Assembly (NCBI GenBank): GCA_022836615.1
Contig: MU405344.1
Span: 45,204-109,203 of the forward strand
DNA from: Annulohypoxylon bovei var. microspora
Taxonomy: Eukaryota > Ascomycota > Sordariomycetes > Xylariales > Hypoxylaceae
DNA: 64,000 bases
Direction of reading: 5' to 3'
Shown: piece by piece, positions 1-12,142 of the stretch
How the letters are laid out: every line of letters begins with the position of its first letter
Numbering within the stretch: position 1 is the stretch's first letter
Position numbers and translations under genes: made by a program
Notes under the pieces: generated by a model
What the model was told of the DNA's origin: nothing
What the model saw: the letters and a program-made list of their open reading frames with translations, nothing else
The model's database searches: none

Positions 1-3000
1 CCCGCGCAACCAATCAACGAAGTTGCGCAGCTCTCCCATCCACCAGAGCCCCGTGACGATGACGGCAACCGTTGTAGGTAGGGCTGTTGCCCAATACGCC
101 CACTGCCCCAGGTCCATGTCACGTATGTCGCTCGAGTTCATTCCGAAGATCGAGCTGATGGTACTAAGTGGCAAGAATATAATGGTGACCATGGTGAAAG
201 CGTAGACCGCCGCTTCTTGTCGATCCTTTGTCACTTCGATCTTGTTGGCATTCTGCGGGAGGGTTAGCGTTTCGTTCACTGCTATTCGCTACACGTCAGA
301 GAGTTACCATATCCTCGAGCCTAGAAGCCTCGACGTCAAGCTCCAAGAACTCCTCATCCCTGCGCTCCAACCAGGACCTGCATTCGCGACCGAGGAGCTC
401 GCGAAACCCACCGGGATCTGTCGACGCTAACTTAGAGAAAGCATCTGGATCTCGGACCGGATCGAAAGGCACCGCGGCCAGACGTGATACGCTCCTCAGG
501 TAATGAGGATTACTACTTTCGTAGGCATCGATTCGGTCCACGTATGCGGTGCCTTGCTTATCGTAGGGTCGCGATCGAGTTCTACATGCCTCGGCTTTCG
601 ATTTCTCCCTCTCCCTCTCCAGCATTTCCTTCTCCCTGCGGGTCTGATCGCCTAAACCGGGCCTCTGAGGGACGGTCATGCCGTCTATGACTTTCAGCTG
701 TGACGTAATTACCCGGCGGATTACTGCAACCTCCTGCTTGAAAAGGGCGATGCGGAGCTGATGCGAGCGATCTGAATTATTCGTGGTGATCTCGTTCTCC
801 TGAGATCGGTTCGTATCAGACTATAAATCCAACGTATTAGGAAGAAACTTACAAGCCCCTTGAGGTAATCAGAATATGTGTCATCGATTCTCGAGTACGT
901 CCCTGTGGAGTCTCGAAGCAGCTTTAAGCTCATTAACGCTACAAGCTCCATAGGCTGGATGACGGAGTTGGAAAGCAGGTCTGGTGTAGGTAGTTGGTCC
1001 ACTTTCAACCGGCAGTTAGCATCGAATTTTGTAGAATTTCGAAGCAAAGTCTTCGAAGTTACAAACAAATCAATATGAGTGGAAGAAAATCGATATTTGA
1101 CTTACTAATATCATTCATCCCTCTTTGTATCAAAGCTTCCGCGACGATGATATTTTCGTTCCATGCTTCTTCGTTTTGTGATGCTTGAATGAGGGCGATG
1201 ACCAGGTGTAGCCAAGCCCGAACGAGGTCATTGGGCATCTCGACCTTAGTTCTAACAGGGGCCGGAGCGTGCGATAGGATGCCCCGAAATGATTGTATCA
1301 CCCTAGTAAACCCCCTGAGGGTCGATCTAAGCGGATATACGTAATGCTGTGCACTAGTAGTCCGCCGCGACGGTCTCGTTCGCTGGGCACGGGCGTCTTC
1401 ATTGACATCCGGCATGTTGCTCGATGCCTAATCACCAATAAAATTAGCATTCCATCTACCTAATGTCGTCAGAGTTTGTGTATGGTACTTACTTCAACTA
1501 GGCTCTGGATCGCACCCCAGAACTTTCCCGCAGTCGGTGTGTCTTTGTCGAATGATAGTGGTAGAAAGAAGGAGAATACAATGCCAGCCGCGTTGTATAG
1601 ATCAACAGCGCTGTCATATTCTCGTTCCTCTTGACTTGACTCGTTGAGGGTCTCAATCTTTAGCCCCTTTCCCACTAGGAAATCATGGACCGAATTTTGA
1701 GAAGACACATTGCAGTTATGGTACGCCGTTCGATCCCTCATCAGCATCGACCTAAGTAGGTAATCCTCCGCTTCTTGGAGATAGGAAGTCAGCGTTTCAA
1801 CCTCCGACTCTTCACCATCGGTCTCAGTTTCAGCCATCTCTAGCCAAGAGAAGACATGGAAACTATCGTCAGTACGATTGTGGAGTTTTGGTTTGACGTC
1901 ACTTTTTTTCCCTCTCGCTATTTCAGGGGCTCTCTTCTCATCGACTTCGAGTTCTTGCTCGGGGTGCTGTAGTACACCAGCAGCTGGCGGTTGTGGGTGG
2001 AACCTTGCTTGATATTTAGTCGAACATATCTACGAAGTGCGTGGAAAGAGAAGGTTACCATAGACGAAGGTCAAGAATCACTTTGGTGTTCACGTTTCTC
2101 ACCATATTTACGATTCGCGGCCAGTCTGTTTCAGTTACCACACTGCCGTGGTAATAGAATTTTGTGGCTTGTGGCCAGAATTCATGGAATTGTATCGAGA
2201 AGTCCTAGCTGCGTTAATGTTTGTTGTTTTGATTCGCGGAGTGGTCTAGTAACTCACAAACCAAGTCAGGCAAGACTCTAGGGGGAGCGCCCAGAGGACA
2301 GTATCATAGTAGGATACATATACTGTCTTCACTTTTCCTATTGGTTCCTTGAGAGGTTCGTTGACTATACGCACAAGATCACCTCGCAATGAAGAGCTAG
2401 ACATCCGACCGCATGTGATGAGTAGAGCTACTCAATAGTTAGCCCGGAATAGCTTCAGTTCTCTTCTGATCAGCTTACAATTGTCTAACACGATACACCA
2501 TAATTGCGAGATATGAAAGCAATTTCCTTCAGGTACCTCGCCATTCTGGCAGGCAGCTTGTTGCATGTCGCGCTCTTGCGTAGTGCGACCGTATTCGGAC
2601 TGCAGTAATGTCTCGATTGGAAATGAAGAGGCTGTACTGGCTGAGAGTAGCCCTGAATATTTCTCGAGCGAGAAGTATGGCACGCAAAGCCAAGTCAGGA
2701 ATCTTGAGGTCTGACTTTTACTACGTCCATCAGGGGGGATAGTTACACGGATAGATCTTGGATCCATGTGTCGCACGTTGCTCCCCTTTGATGTAGGTCT
2801 AACTTTGACGGAGGTTTTCCTGACCTCAGCAAGTAGCTTTGCGAACCCATTTCGTTCTGAATCGGTGACAGATGGGATTCGCGAAATCTCAGTCTAATTG
2901 CTCGGTCAGTTAAATGTTACAAAGCCGCCACTTCAGCTAACATACAGAGAGCTCGTCGAGATTCATCATACGCTGTTCTAGATGCCTGTGGATATGTGAG

Positions 3001-4054
3001 CAAATGGTCACTCTCTGGTCTTGAATTACTCACATCCATCTAAAAAGGGGCTGCCGCTGCTTTTTAGGATCGTGGATTACTGTTAGCTTCGCGGTATGCG
3101 TTCCTTCCGAAACCGCGTCTCCGGTGTATTGAGATTGGAATACGTGGAATATTTTGCCGGTGTTGGAAATATTTGGTTCATCCCTCCCACTAATAGTACC
3201 ATCCTCGGACTTTTCAAGAGAAACATCTGTGTCGATGCTATGTCCACTTTTCGATAGCGACCTAGAATTTCTAGAAGGGACAAATTGGAACACATTGCCG
3301 CCTAAGAGTTCATCATATCCTTCTTCTTCGTCTTCGCCCAACTCACTGGCGCATGTGCTCTGGTATGCACGGTAATCTGTCGGCCTTGACCTCGATCTTG
3401 AACGAGACCGAGTGCGATAAGAAGCCGCCGCCTCAGTCCCATATTCCACGCCGTCTACATCTTCCGAATCCGAAAGATCGTCGGCTCGCGTATAGTCGTT
3501 TTGGGGCGGTGGAGATGAGGAAGGCGAGTAATATGGGCGACGCGGTGAGGTTTCTGGTTCGGCGAATCTCACTCTTCCGCGGCCTTGTCTCATGGGAACA
3601 CTAGGTTGGATACGATCAGAGACGTATGAATCTGCTGTAGAACGGCGGCTACGTTCTCGACCTGTGACTCCAGGAACCTGGAATCGAGAATACGGCGCCG
3701 AATCCACGGGTATTGACCGATCATACACAGGTCGCGAGTTAATATAGCCTCCCCCTACACGAGTGGTCGGCGAAGTGTTTGGGATATACCTCTGCCTATA
3801 CGGATTGCTGGCAGTGGTTTCATACTACATACACGTTGAGCTTAGATCTAAAGCAAGAAAGGGATACTTACTGGACCAAATTCTTCCGGCTCAGCTACAA
3901 AATGAACGCGTTCTCGATCATGGGGAGGGATATGTCGTACGGTATCAGCAAAGTGACGTAGAGAATCGTTTCGACGCTGAGGTAAAGATTGTTGCCGATC
4001 TTGAAGCGGAAATGAGCCGGTCCGGCGCGATAGGTTCGGCTGCTCCTCCGCCAT
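1..4054 (-). CDS. CorA-like transporter-domain protein (fungal family), 3' end cut by window edge
   Basis: Eleven exons join in phase: 3872-4054, 3034-3824, 2946-2985, 2479-2893, 2258-2427, 2059-2204, 1493-2003, 1106-1427, 853-1001, 308-799 and 1-252, giving 1157 residues so far. Residues about 1-320 are low-complexity and charged, with an Arg-Ser repeat. From about 320 to 600 lies the conserved part of large fungal CorA-like proteins, including FSLEKYSG and TCGRMS. The C-terminal part has a charged helix (RQEAAVYAF), a hydrophobic segment, the motif FGMNSSDIRDM (GMN codons at 136-144) and a second hydrophobic segment (WAYWATALPTTVAVIV). A GMN motif between two C-terminal membrane helices is the hallmark of CorA Mg2+ channels, so an ion-transport or membrane-sensor role is likely but the substrate is unproven. 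Short ORFs along this stretch are its exons, not separate genes. The intron with an AAG acceptor (1002-1105) is the least certain join. Confidence 0.86.
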
Positions 4055-4602
4055 GTTTCACGACTATAGTACGTATTACAACTTAAGATGAAGCGATTCC
4101 CAAGATCTCATTGTTATGCCAGCATATTTCAAAGTATGAACAGAGATAACATGTATGAAAACACGTTGATGTCCCAAAGATAAATTTCAGCTGAAAAGAG
4201 GTAAGAATCGTGGGGCACCGTAAGATGGACAGGGGTCAGTTCAGCCCCGTCACTCAAGAGGATAGCTGATATGCAGGTCAGATCATATGTAGGAGCTATT
4301 ATATTGACACTGTGAATGTTACACATTTCATATTTCTGCAAAAGGACAAATATATTGGAAGATAAGGCCGTGTTTGAATAATAGCTACCAAATCACATGC
4401 GCTCCTGCTCGTAATACGAAGTCCTTATCTATTGTATGTTGAATGGTTTATTTGCTGTCACGAATCTCTTCAATTGCATTCATCACGATGTCTATTCAAG
4501 CTGAAATCCTGATCTCAATGCAAAGACTCATATTTGACCATGTCTATCGGGTATCATAGGCGCTCTCACATAACCGATCCGCCCACCACATCGCATCATC
4601 TC
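4055..4602. other. Intergenic, 5' side of CorA-like gene and 3' side of PXR1
   Basis: This 548 bp lies upstream of the CorA-like start and downstream of the PXR1 stop. It should hold the promoter and 5' UTR of the former. I see no conserved coding, RNA gene or repeat in it. Confidence 0.5.
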
Positions 4603-5864
4603 TTAAACCGGCTTTACCATGAAAATCTACTCAACGGTTAGTACCTACTCAAAAGAGCCATCACCTCATGCCAACACTTACCTGGTTCAATGCTGCTATA
4701 TCAGCCATGGCCATTCGTTTGGATGCGATATTACGTGATCGAGCATAATGCCGTGCGGAAATCCCCTGGGGAGTTGAAGTGCCCGTGACAATTGGTGTCG
4801 ACGCACCACTTTCCTGGGGAGTGATAAAAGGAGCGGGTGTTGAGGCATCTGTTGAGCCAGCGGCTTCCGTTGAGGAGTCTGGAGTTTCCAGCTGTTTTTG
4901 CTTCTTTGCTTTCTTCTCCTTCCTTTTCGCCCTCCTCTCCTCTTTTGACAGTGACTTTCCCATTAGGACGTCTTCTGGTATAGTAGAGATGCCATTGTTC
5001 TCAGCCTCGTCTTCGGAATCCCTCTTTGATTTCTTACTCTTCTTCCTCTTCTCCGGCGCAGCTAACTCAGTTTCCTCGTTGTCTTTTCGTTTCGACTTCT
5101 TAGACTTCTTCTTATTAGGCTCCTCAACTCCTTTACTTCCAGCTGAGTTATCTAGTGAATCCTCATCTTTCGATTGTCTCTTTCGTTTCTTCTCGCGGGC
5201 AGTGTCGGAATTATCTTTAGAGCCGGGATCTTCTGCTTTTCGCTTTTTAGACTTCTTTTCCTTCTTCTGTTTCTTCGTAGGTAGCGTTGTAGCGTCCTCT
5301 GACATGACGTCCGGTTTCTCGTCGCCTGATTTCTCGGAAGAGGGCGTTTCGGGAGTCGTAATAGTCGATTCTTTCATCTGGTCTCCAACTAAAAGTCCTC
5401 CACTGACAAACCTCATAGGACCATATTTTCTCTCCACGTATAAATTCGTCTTGACGCTCAATCGAATTACTTTCTCTTTCTCAATTACTTCCTCAGATTT
5501 CCCGTTCAGTCTACCCAGTAGGTCCTTGAAGACATCGAGGCCAGTACATTCGGCGTTCTGCTTGTGCTTGGGCTTCGCTCCTAGCCCCAGGGTATCATCT
5601 TTCAAGAGAACATTTATGGGGGCGGCGCTCGCAGCGGAATGTAGATGAGAATGCGAAGAATTTTGCGCGCCCAGGAACTTCCCCGGCTCCCAACCTTGCG
5701 CTCGCAGAATTCTCTGGCCGAAGGTAGTCTCGTCACGGCTCCATTTCGTGTTATTTGGGTCGTTCTGGATTTTCCGACGGCTATAGAGACATAAATATTA
5801 GTATCGAGCCAACGAGGAAACAGATATCGGAACTATCGTACTTCCTAGGTCCTGCAAGACCCAT
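4603..5864 (-). CDS. PXR1: PXR1/PinX1-type G-patch protein
   Basis: Three exons (5842-5864, 4682-5780, 4603-4626) encode 381 residues. The start MGLAGPR followed by a G-patch (about residues 25-75, with ILRAQGWEPGKFLGA and DDTLGLGAK) is the signature of the Gno1/PXR1/PinX1 family. The middle (about 150-310) is a long run of Lys-Lys-Glu/Ser repeats typical of nucleolar proteins. The last exon is only 24 nt and gives IFMVKPV, matching the short family C-terminus. Family knowledge: PXR1 acts in the nucleolus in rRNA and snoRNA maturation, activating the DEAH helicase Prp43, and can inhibit telomerase. The gene is divergent from the coiled-coil gene at 6289 across 424 bp. The 289-aa ORF on the opposite strand is an artefact of the Lys/Glu-rich codons. 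Confidence 0.95.
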
Positions 5865-6288
5865 CGTAGCTAAATCGACTTCCTCAAGTCGAAATCGTAG
5901 ATTCAAGTACAATTGTAGAATTTAAAGATGGTTTAACTTCGACAAGTGCCAGTGGGGTCCAATTTTCAATAATTTTTGGCCGATAAGCCATCTAGAGTAC
6001 GAAGGTACGAACTGATAAGATCCGATCCTATTCGGCAAAACAAAGCTCCGTGAGGAAGAAAGACCCGCTTTTAGCTTCTGTCAATTTATGGGGTAGGTTA
6101 GTACGAAGTAGGTATTTCACCAAAGTTTAAATTGGAAGAGCAAGCGTCAGGGCAGTCAGGATCCTATATTTAATAAAATGTGTGAACTCAAGAAAACAAA
6201 CTACAATTCATACAATGCCCGTATTCAATACAAAATATACAACCGTTTATTGACTTCTACCACACCTACCTAGGTACCTTGGGTGATC
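5865..6288. promoter_or_regulatory. Shared divergent promoter region (PXR1 / coiled-coil gene)
   Basis: This 424 bp separates the two divergent start codons, so both promoters must lie here. It contains a TACCTAGGTACC palindrome near 6268-6279, just upstream of the + strand start. No specific factor site can be named with confidence. Confidence 0.5.
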
Positions 6289-7001
6289 ATGGCATCTCAT
6301 CACAAAGAGCCCAACCCGACTGAGGTCGACTCGGGCTCTGATGTGGACCTAGCAATCAACTTCCAGTATAAACCAAGCGCGAGTATACCGCAGGCTATGG
6401 AAAGCATCGTATGCTCATCTCCCATCCATTGGCATTCTGTGGTGAGATGAGGATATACAATGCTGTCTACTTATAAGACACTCCATGCTGATATACGTCT
6501 CTATTTTCTACAGGACAAGTGGAAGTCAAAACGAGCTGATATCCAGAAGAGCATCGACAAGGATTACGCGGACCGATTGGCCGCTCTGAAGAATAAAATT
6601 AAGGCACACTACCAGGATGAGGCTCGGAAGATGTAAGTCATAATACTATCATCAGCTTATCCCTATGATACTGCCTTCGAATATCAGCCGGCAGATAATG
6701 AAATAAGATGTTATCCCGGTGCTTCTTACCCTTAAACACAAACTCCCATATATGTATATCAGAAGAGCGAAAGTTCTAATGCATATTATCTAGATCCGAT
6801 CACCATAAGGATCAACTTGAGCAATTGTTAGTGGCAGTGGAAAAACGCACGGCATGCGAAGAGAAGATCAGCAACCGAGTCGACTCACTCCGAGATGACT
6901 GTGCTCACATAGCAATGCTTGTAGACGCCATATACAGTGGCCGCAAAGAAGCTGCCACCCAATTAGCAAAATCTTCTAGACCTAACCAGTCCAACAATTA
7001 G
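6289..7001 (+). CDS. Small coiled-coil protein of unknown function
   Basis: Three exons (6289-6408, 6514-6632, 6794-7001) join in phase 0 and phase 2 to a 148-residue protein. Both introns have good GT-AG ends (GTATGC..CTACAG and GTAAGT..TCTAG). The N-terminus (about 1-40) is acidic and Ser-rich. From about residue 41 to 125 it is strongly helical and charged, with heptad-like spacing (KWKSKRADIQKSIDKDYADR and KDQLEQLLVAVEKR), suggesting a coiled coil and self-association or complex membership. I do not recognise the family. No single long ORF covers it; support comes from splice-phase continuity, a clean start and stop, and protein-like composition. It shares a promoter region with PXR1, which could hint at a nuclear role but proves nothing. 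Confidence 0.72.
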
Positions 7002-7451
7002 GTATCTATCATCCGGTGTAAAGAGTACCTAGGGGTACCTGATTGGCCTAGGGGTAGTAGACATGGATGAAAAGAGGAATACATACTCAAAATGTCACCA
7101 GCTCTGCTATTAAAGCTCTACTTTAATTGACACTTATTTCTCTTATAAGTACCTAGGGATTAGTGTTGATATGGCACGACGACTTCCACAACCCGAGTCC
7201 TCGCCTCGAGCATGCCGATAATTAAGTATATTCTGTATTGCGGATTTAAATAACGTGGAGTTTAATATTCTACATGAGAACCAGAGCTGGATGGGTATTC
7301 CAAAGCCCCTTACACCAACCGACCGTCGAGCAAACGCCGTGTATGTCATTCCCAGTATATTTTTCGCTTCCTTTATATCTCTTTTATTTTCAACATACGT
7401 TCCTATATATCACGTCTCTATCCGTTGTACAGAACCTGTTCTGACATTACT
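7002..7451. other. Convergent intergenic spacer
   Basis: This 450 bp lies between the 3' ends of the coiled-coil gene (+) and the ABC transporter (-). It should contain both transcript ends. I see no other feature. Confidence 0.5.
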
Positions 7452-10400
7452 TTATCTATCAAGAGCCTGGCTCTGGCACTATAGCACACAATGTATTAGC
7501 ACTCACACACAAACACCGAATCACGCTGTATCCAGGAAGAGAAAGTCAAAAATAGGGGAAGGCGCAGAGAACAGCTTACCATATGCCAATAAACGCCCTT
7601 CTTCCTCAACAGCTCGACGTGTGAGCCCTTCTCGAGGACCTTGCCCTCGCCCAGCACGAAGATGACGTCGGCGTTCTGGACGGTGGCGAGGCGGTGCGCG
7701 ACGACGACCATGGTGCGGCCGGCGGCGGCGCGCTCGAACGCGCGCTGGACCAGCTTCTCGCTCTCGGAGTCGAGGCTGCTGGTGGCCTCGTCGAGCAGCA
7801 GGACGTCGGGGCGGCGGATGAGCGCGCGCGCGATGGCCACGCGCTGCTTCTGCCCGCCCGACAGCGACACCCCGCGGCTGCCCACCTCCGTGTTGTACCC
7901 GTCCGGCAGCGACGCGATGAAGTCGTGGATGCTGGCGTCGCGGCACGCCGCCTGCAGCTCGTGGTCCGACACCGCGCCCGGGTCCACGCCCAAGAGCACG
8001 TTGTCGCGCAGCGTGCCCTGGAACAGCGTCGGCTCCTGCGCCACCAGCGACAGGTGCCGCCGGTAGTCGTACACGTTGACGCTGGCGATGTCCGTGCCGT
8101 TGGCCAGGATGCGGCCGCGCTGGACGTCGTAGAACCGCTCGAGCAGCGAGATGATGCTCGTCTTGCCGCAGCCGGAGGCGCCGACGAGCGCGGCGAACTG
8201 GCCCTTCTCGATCGTGAGGTTGAGGCCCCGGAAGATGGACACGTTCCGCGTCGGGTACTTGAAGTGCACGTCCCGCAGCTCGATCTTGATGCCGCCGTAC
8301 GTGTTGGGGATCTCGGCCGTCTTGTCGCTCAGGTCCTTGTTGCGAGACTCGCGGATGCTCAGGATGCGGTTGGCCGCTGCCGATGCTTGCGCGGCGTTGG
8401 GTCCGAAACTGAAGCCCTGGCCTGCGGCCTCGGCGCCGTTAATCACTAATCGTGGATAGTGGTCAGCAGTCTTTCCTTCCCCGTAGTCTCGAATTTTTTA
8501 GGTGGATTTTAAATGTCTCAAATGACGCAGATCGACATTAAAGAGAATCATGATAAATAATGAGAAGTCAAGCACTTACCCGCCATATAACAAACGAAGA
8601 ACTGCAGGCCATTGTACTCTCGCGACGCCAACAGGGTTCCTCCATACCATAGGATAAGAGCCTGACACGCCATACTGACGCTATCCGAGAAGGCGAATAC
8701 CAGCGTTCTCCAAACTGCCTTCTTGTAAGCGTCTAATACGTGATGGTTGAGCAAACCATCGTATCGGGTGCAGATCGTGTCCTCGAGGGTGAGTGAAGAA
8801 ACGGTGCGGAAGGCTGCGATGGCCTCGGCGGCGAACTTCGACGATTCTGCAAAAACTTCCGCGTACATCTGCTCAAACTCCAACTCGTACTTGAAGCGAA
8901 GGTACCCCGCTACAAGTCCGATAGGCATTGTGACACATGTCGCGACGAGGGCGAGCTTCCAACCAAAGGCAAATGCAATAGCCAAAGTACCGATGAGAGT
9001 GAAGAACCTATGAAGTCCATGTCAATAGTGGCACCTAAATATCAAAGATGAAGGGAAGTACCTACGAATTATACACCATAGCCATGTTTATGCCAAGGAG
9101 TTCCTCCAGTTGTTTCGGATCACCTCCGACTCGTGCCGTTAGAGAGCCTGTAGAATTCTGCTCCTCGTCGAAGAAAGATGTTTTCTGATAGAGAATACCT
9201 TCGAAATATTGCTGCCGGTATATTGAGGATATATACTATATCCGGGGGTTAGTATACGCATCAAGTTAATAAGGGGATAGGACACCTACGAAAGCAAGGT
9301 TGCTCGCCACAAACCCGAGGACAAAATAGGAGACGCCTGTAGATATGGCGAGCATCACCCACATCAAAGACCAGAAGTTAGCTTCGGATTGAAACTTGGG
9401 TATATCGTCAACGTAAGTGAAGATGACGATAATTTTTCCGAAGAGGTACGCTTGCATCGGATTTGAGGCTGGGGTTGATAATTAATTTCATGTCCAAGCC
9501 GACTGAGAGGATACTCGAAAACTTACCGGCAGTACACATAGCAGCTAAGATCGTAACTGCGTAGTATGGGAAGCGAGACCGCTGCTCGTACAGCAACCGG
9601 CCGAAACTTCCAAAGAGACCCTGTTTTTTATACGCTGGTGCCTTTGGCGCATTGGCCGCGGTATTGGAGTACGCAGCACTCTTCTCGCGGGTGAGGATCG
9701 CTGCCATATCCTCTTCTTCTGGGGTATCAGGTTCGCTAGCTTCCGTGGGTTCGCCGAGCGAAAGCTGTTGGGCGTGGACAAGACCATAGTAGACACCCAT
9801 ATCATCTTCTAGGAGAGATTCATGTGTCCCTTTCTCAACTACTTTGCCCCTTTGCAGAACCACAATGGTGTCTGCCTTCTTGATTGTCGAGAGTCGATGG
9901 GCGATGGTAATCGTGGTCCGGTTCTTCGACACTTTGTCGAGAGCTGCCTGAACAATACGTTCGCCTCGGACATCAATTGCGGATGTAGCCTCGTCGAGAA
10001 TGAGAATCTTCGGCCTCTTGATGACCGCACGAGCAATACATATTCGTTGACGTTGCCCACCAGAGAGTTTTGTGCCGTTTTCGCCGACGAGAGTTTCGTA
10101 ACGGTCTGGAAGTCGATCGATGAATTCGTCCGCAAACGCCTCTCCACAGGCCTCTCTCACCAGCTCCCTTTTCCGCTCTTCAGACTCGTGTTCAAATTCC
10201 GATCCTATCAATCCATGCGCGACGTTCTTATAAATGGTATCGTTGAATAGAAAAGGCTCTTGCTGGACAAGTCCGATCTGAGATCGCCACCATTTCAAGT
10301 TCATCTCGTGTAGCTCATGGCCGCAGGTCGATATCGATCCTCTCAACTTTACGATTGGTCCGGTGTCAGCCTCAGCGGGAGGTTCTTCGTCCGAGTCGTC

Positions 10401-12142
10401 GCCGCTCTTCTTCTTGCCTTTACCTTTCTTCTTCGCCTCTTGCTTCTTTTTCTCGTCCTTCTCGATAGCCTTTGCGATGATATATTGATCGTGCAGGGTA
10501 TACCATCGCTCAATTAGGCCGACTATCGTACTCTTACCGGACCCCGAAGGCCCAACGATAGCCGTGATTTTCCCAGCCTCGATCCGGAGGTTGAGTTGGT
10601 CCAGAACTCGAACATGCGGTCGACTCGGGTACGCAAAATCCACCCCCTTAAATACAATGTCGCTGGTCGCGGAAACTTCTGGTTCCGTAAGCTTGCCGAG
10701 ACTCGGTCGAGGGGCGTCGATAACCGTGAAGAATTCGCAAGCAGCTACCGTGGCCTTGCCGATTGCGATGAGTGGCGTCGAGATACGTTCGATAGAAATG
10801 ACCATCATCATGACCGACATAAGCACGACGATGATGGTGCTGACGTCGTTGAGTCGACCCTCGATATACGATTTAGCCCCGTACCAAAATGCAAGGCCAA
10901 AGGCAGCATTGAACGCGAAGAAAATTAGGGAAAACTGCGCAGCCATAAGGGGCGTTGTCTTCTGCCCGTGTCGTTTCGCCGCCTCGGCCCAGACCCCGAA
11001 CTTCTTAGCAACTTGGGATTCAGCACCGCAAGCAACGACCATACGAATAGCAGAGAAAGCTTCGCTCGCCACCGAAGACGATTTCGTTTCGGCTTTGGTG
11101 ACTCTGCTCGTTCCTTTGACGTAAAATGGGATTATGATGCCCACAGTTAAGAGAATGAAGACGAGGACGGAGCACGTAACTAGTGCCAGAGCCCAGTTAT
11201 ACACAAAGGCAATAACTGTGGCGGCAATAATCATCACAAGGAACTCGACGAAGGTTCCGAGCTTCTCTGAGATACCCAGTTGCAATGTGTTCGCCGTAGT
11301 CGTGATCGTCCCTGCGGCTACACCAGGGGGCATCGAGTCAAGGACGTGGATCGTTTGGCAGAACAGACTACGAAGGTAATCCAGCCTAATGGCAGCGGAC
11401 ATCCGAATACCAATTAAGCGGTAACAAAACTGCGATTATGAATAGACGTCCTAAGGTATAAGTGGCAGCAGGCATGATACGTACCTTATTAATGTAAGTC
11501 AGGACGAATCTCCCGATAAACAGGTAGAAGAGATATAATCTTGCATCCAAAATATCAGCAATATTTCTATAATAATAAATAATAAATAATAAAAACCACT
11601 CATTTATACTTACGCGTTTTTATTAAGAGAGGCCCGAAACTCTGCTTCGGTTTGTGTAGGAACGGGGAGAAAGTAGCCATTGAAGTTGCCGACCAATGCG
11701 CCTATTGGATAGATTAATGAGCACCTATAATTACTTTCAACCAGTACTTTCGGTGGAGGTCTTACCAAATACGACATTCATTAATGGAAGCGTCTTCAAG
11801 GCGGACAAGTTGTTAGTCTACTGAACTTCAGAGAGGAGGTTATTCAACATGAACATACGACACCCGACCCTGCGGCTGCCACGACGGCGGCCACCATAAG
11901 AGCGAAATCTCCTGCCTTAGCATATTTAAAGACTCTCTATTCCAGCGTCAGCATTATCTACTTCTGTAAAAATATCCAGTATGAGTGTTGAAGAAACTAA
12001 CGATATAATCTCCGAAAGCAGCCTCCCTCTCCGGACGGAGTTTAGCGTCGCGTCGAGCCTTTTCCTCCTCGGTCACGGGCGGCTTTTCGCTGAAGCCGGC
12101 CGGGCCCATCACCCGGTTTGGCTCTTTCGAATCTGACTTCAT
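7452..12142 (-). CDS. Full-size ABCB (MDR/p-glycoprotein-type) ABC transporter
   Basis: Eleven exons close in phase to 1329 residues: 12002-12142, 11859-11936, 11766-11793, 11614-11701, 11485-11566, 9527-11429, 9290-9468, 9066-9235, 8580-9007, 7580-8445 and 7452-7478. The order is TMD-NBD-TMD-NBD. NBD1 has Walker A GPSGSGKS (about residue 430), signature LSGGQRQR and Walker B ILILDEATS. NBD2 has Walker A GASGCGKT (about 1121-1128), signature LSGGQKQR, Walker B VLLLDEATS and H-loop AHRLAT. The 27-nt last exon gives CQSQALDR, the usual family C-terminus. Such proteins export hydrophobic compounds or peptides across the plasma membrane. NBD1 carries an extra Lys/Asp-rich stretch of about 35 residues between Walker A and the Q-loop. 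The penultimate exon is far more GC-rich than the rest. No partner genes nearby point to a substrate. Confidence 0.95.

Noticed and set aside
2432..2776. Separate small gene between the two ends of the CorA-like locus
   Set aside because: The ORF carries FSLEKYSG and joins in phase at both sides to neighbouring exons, so it is an internal exon of the large gene.
4779..5648. 289-codon ORF on the + strand, rich in Ser/Phe/Leu
   Set aside because: It is the antisense of the Lys/Glu-rich repeats of PXR1; such codons read as Phe/Leu/Ser backwards and leave the frame open by chance.
7641..8459. Several ORFs of 100-250 codons on the + strand and in a second minus frame
   Set aside because: Shadows of the GC-rich NBD2 exon of the ABC transporter, which holds Walker A, signature and Walker B in the accepted frame.
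9822..11379. ORFs of 60-186 codons on the + strand
   Set aside because: They are antisense to the large ABC transporter exon and have no independent support.
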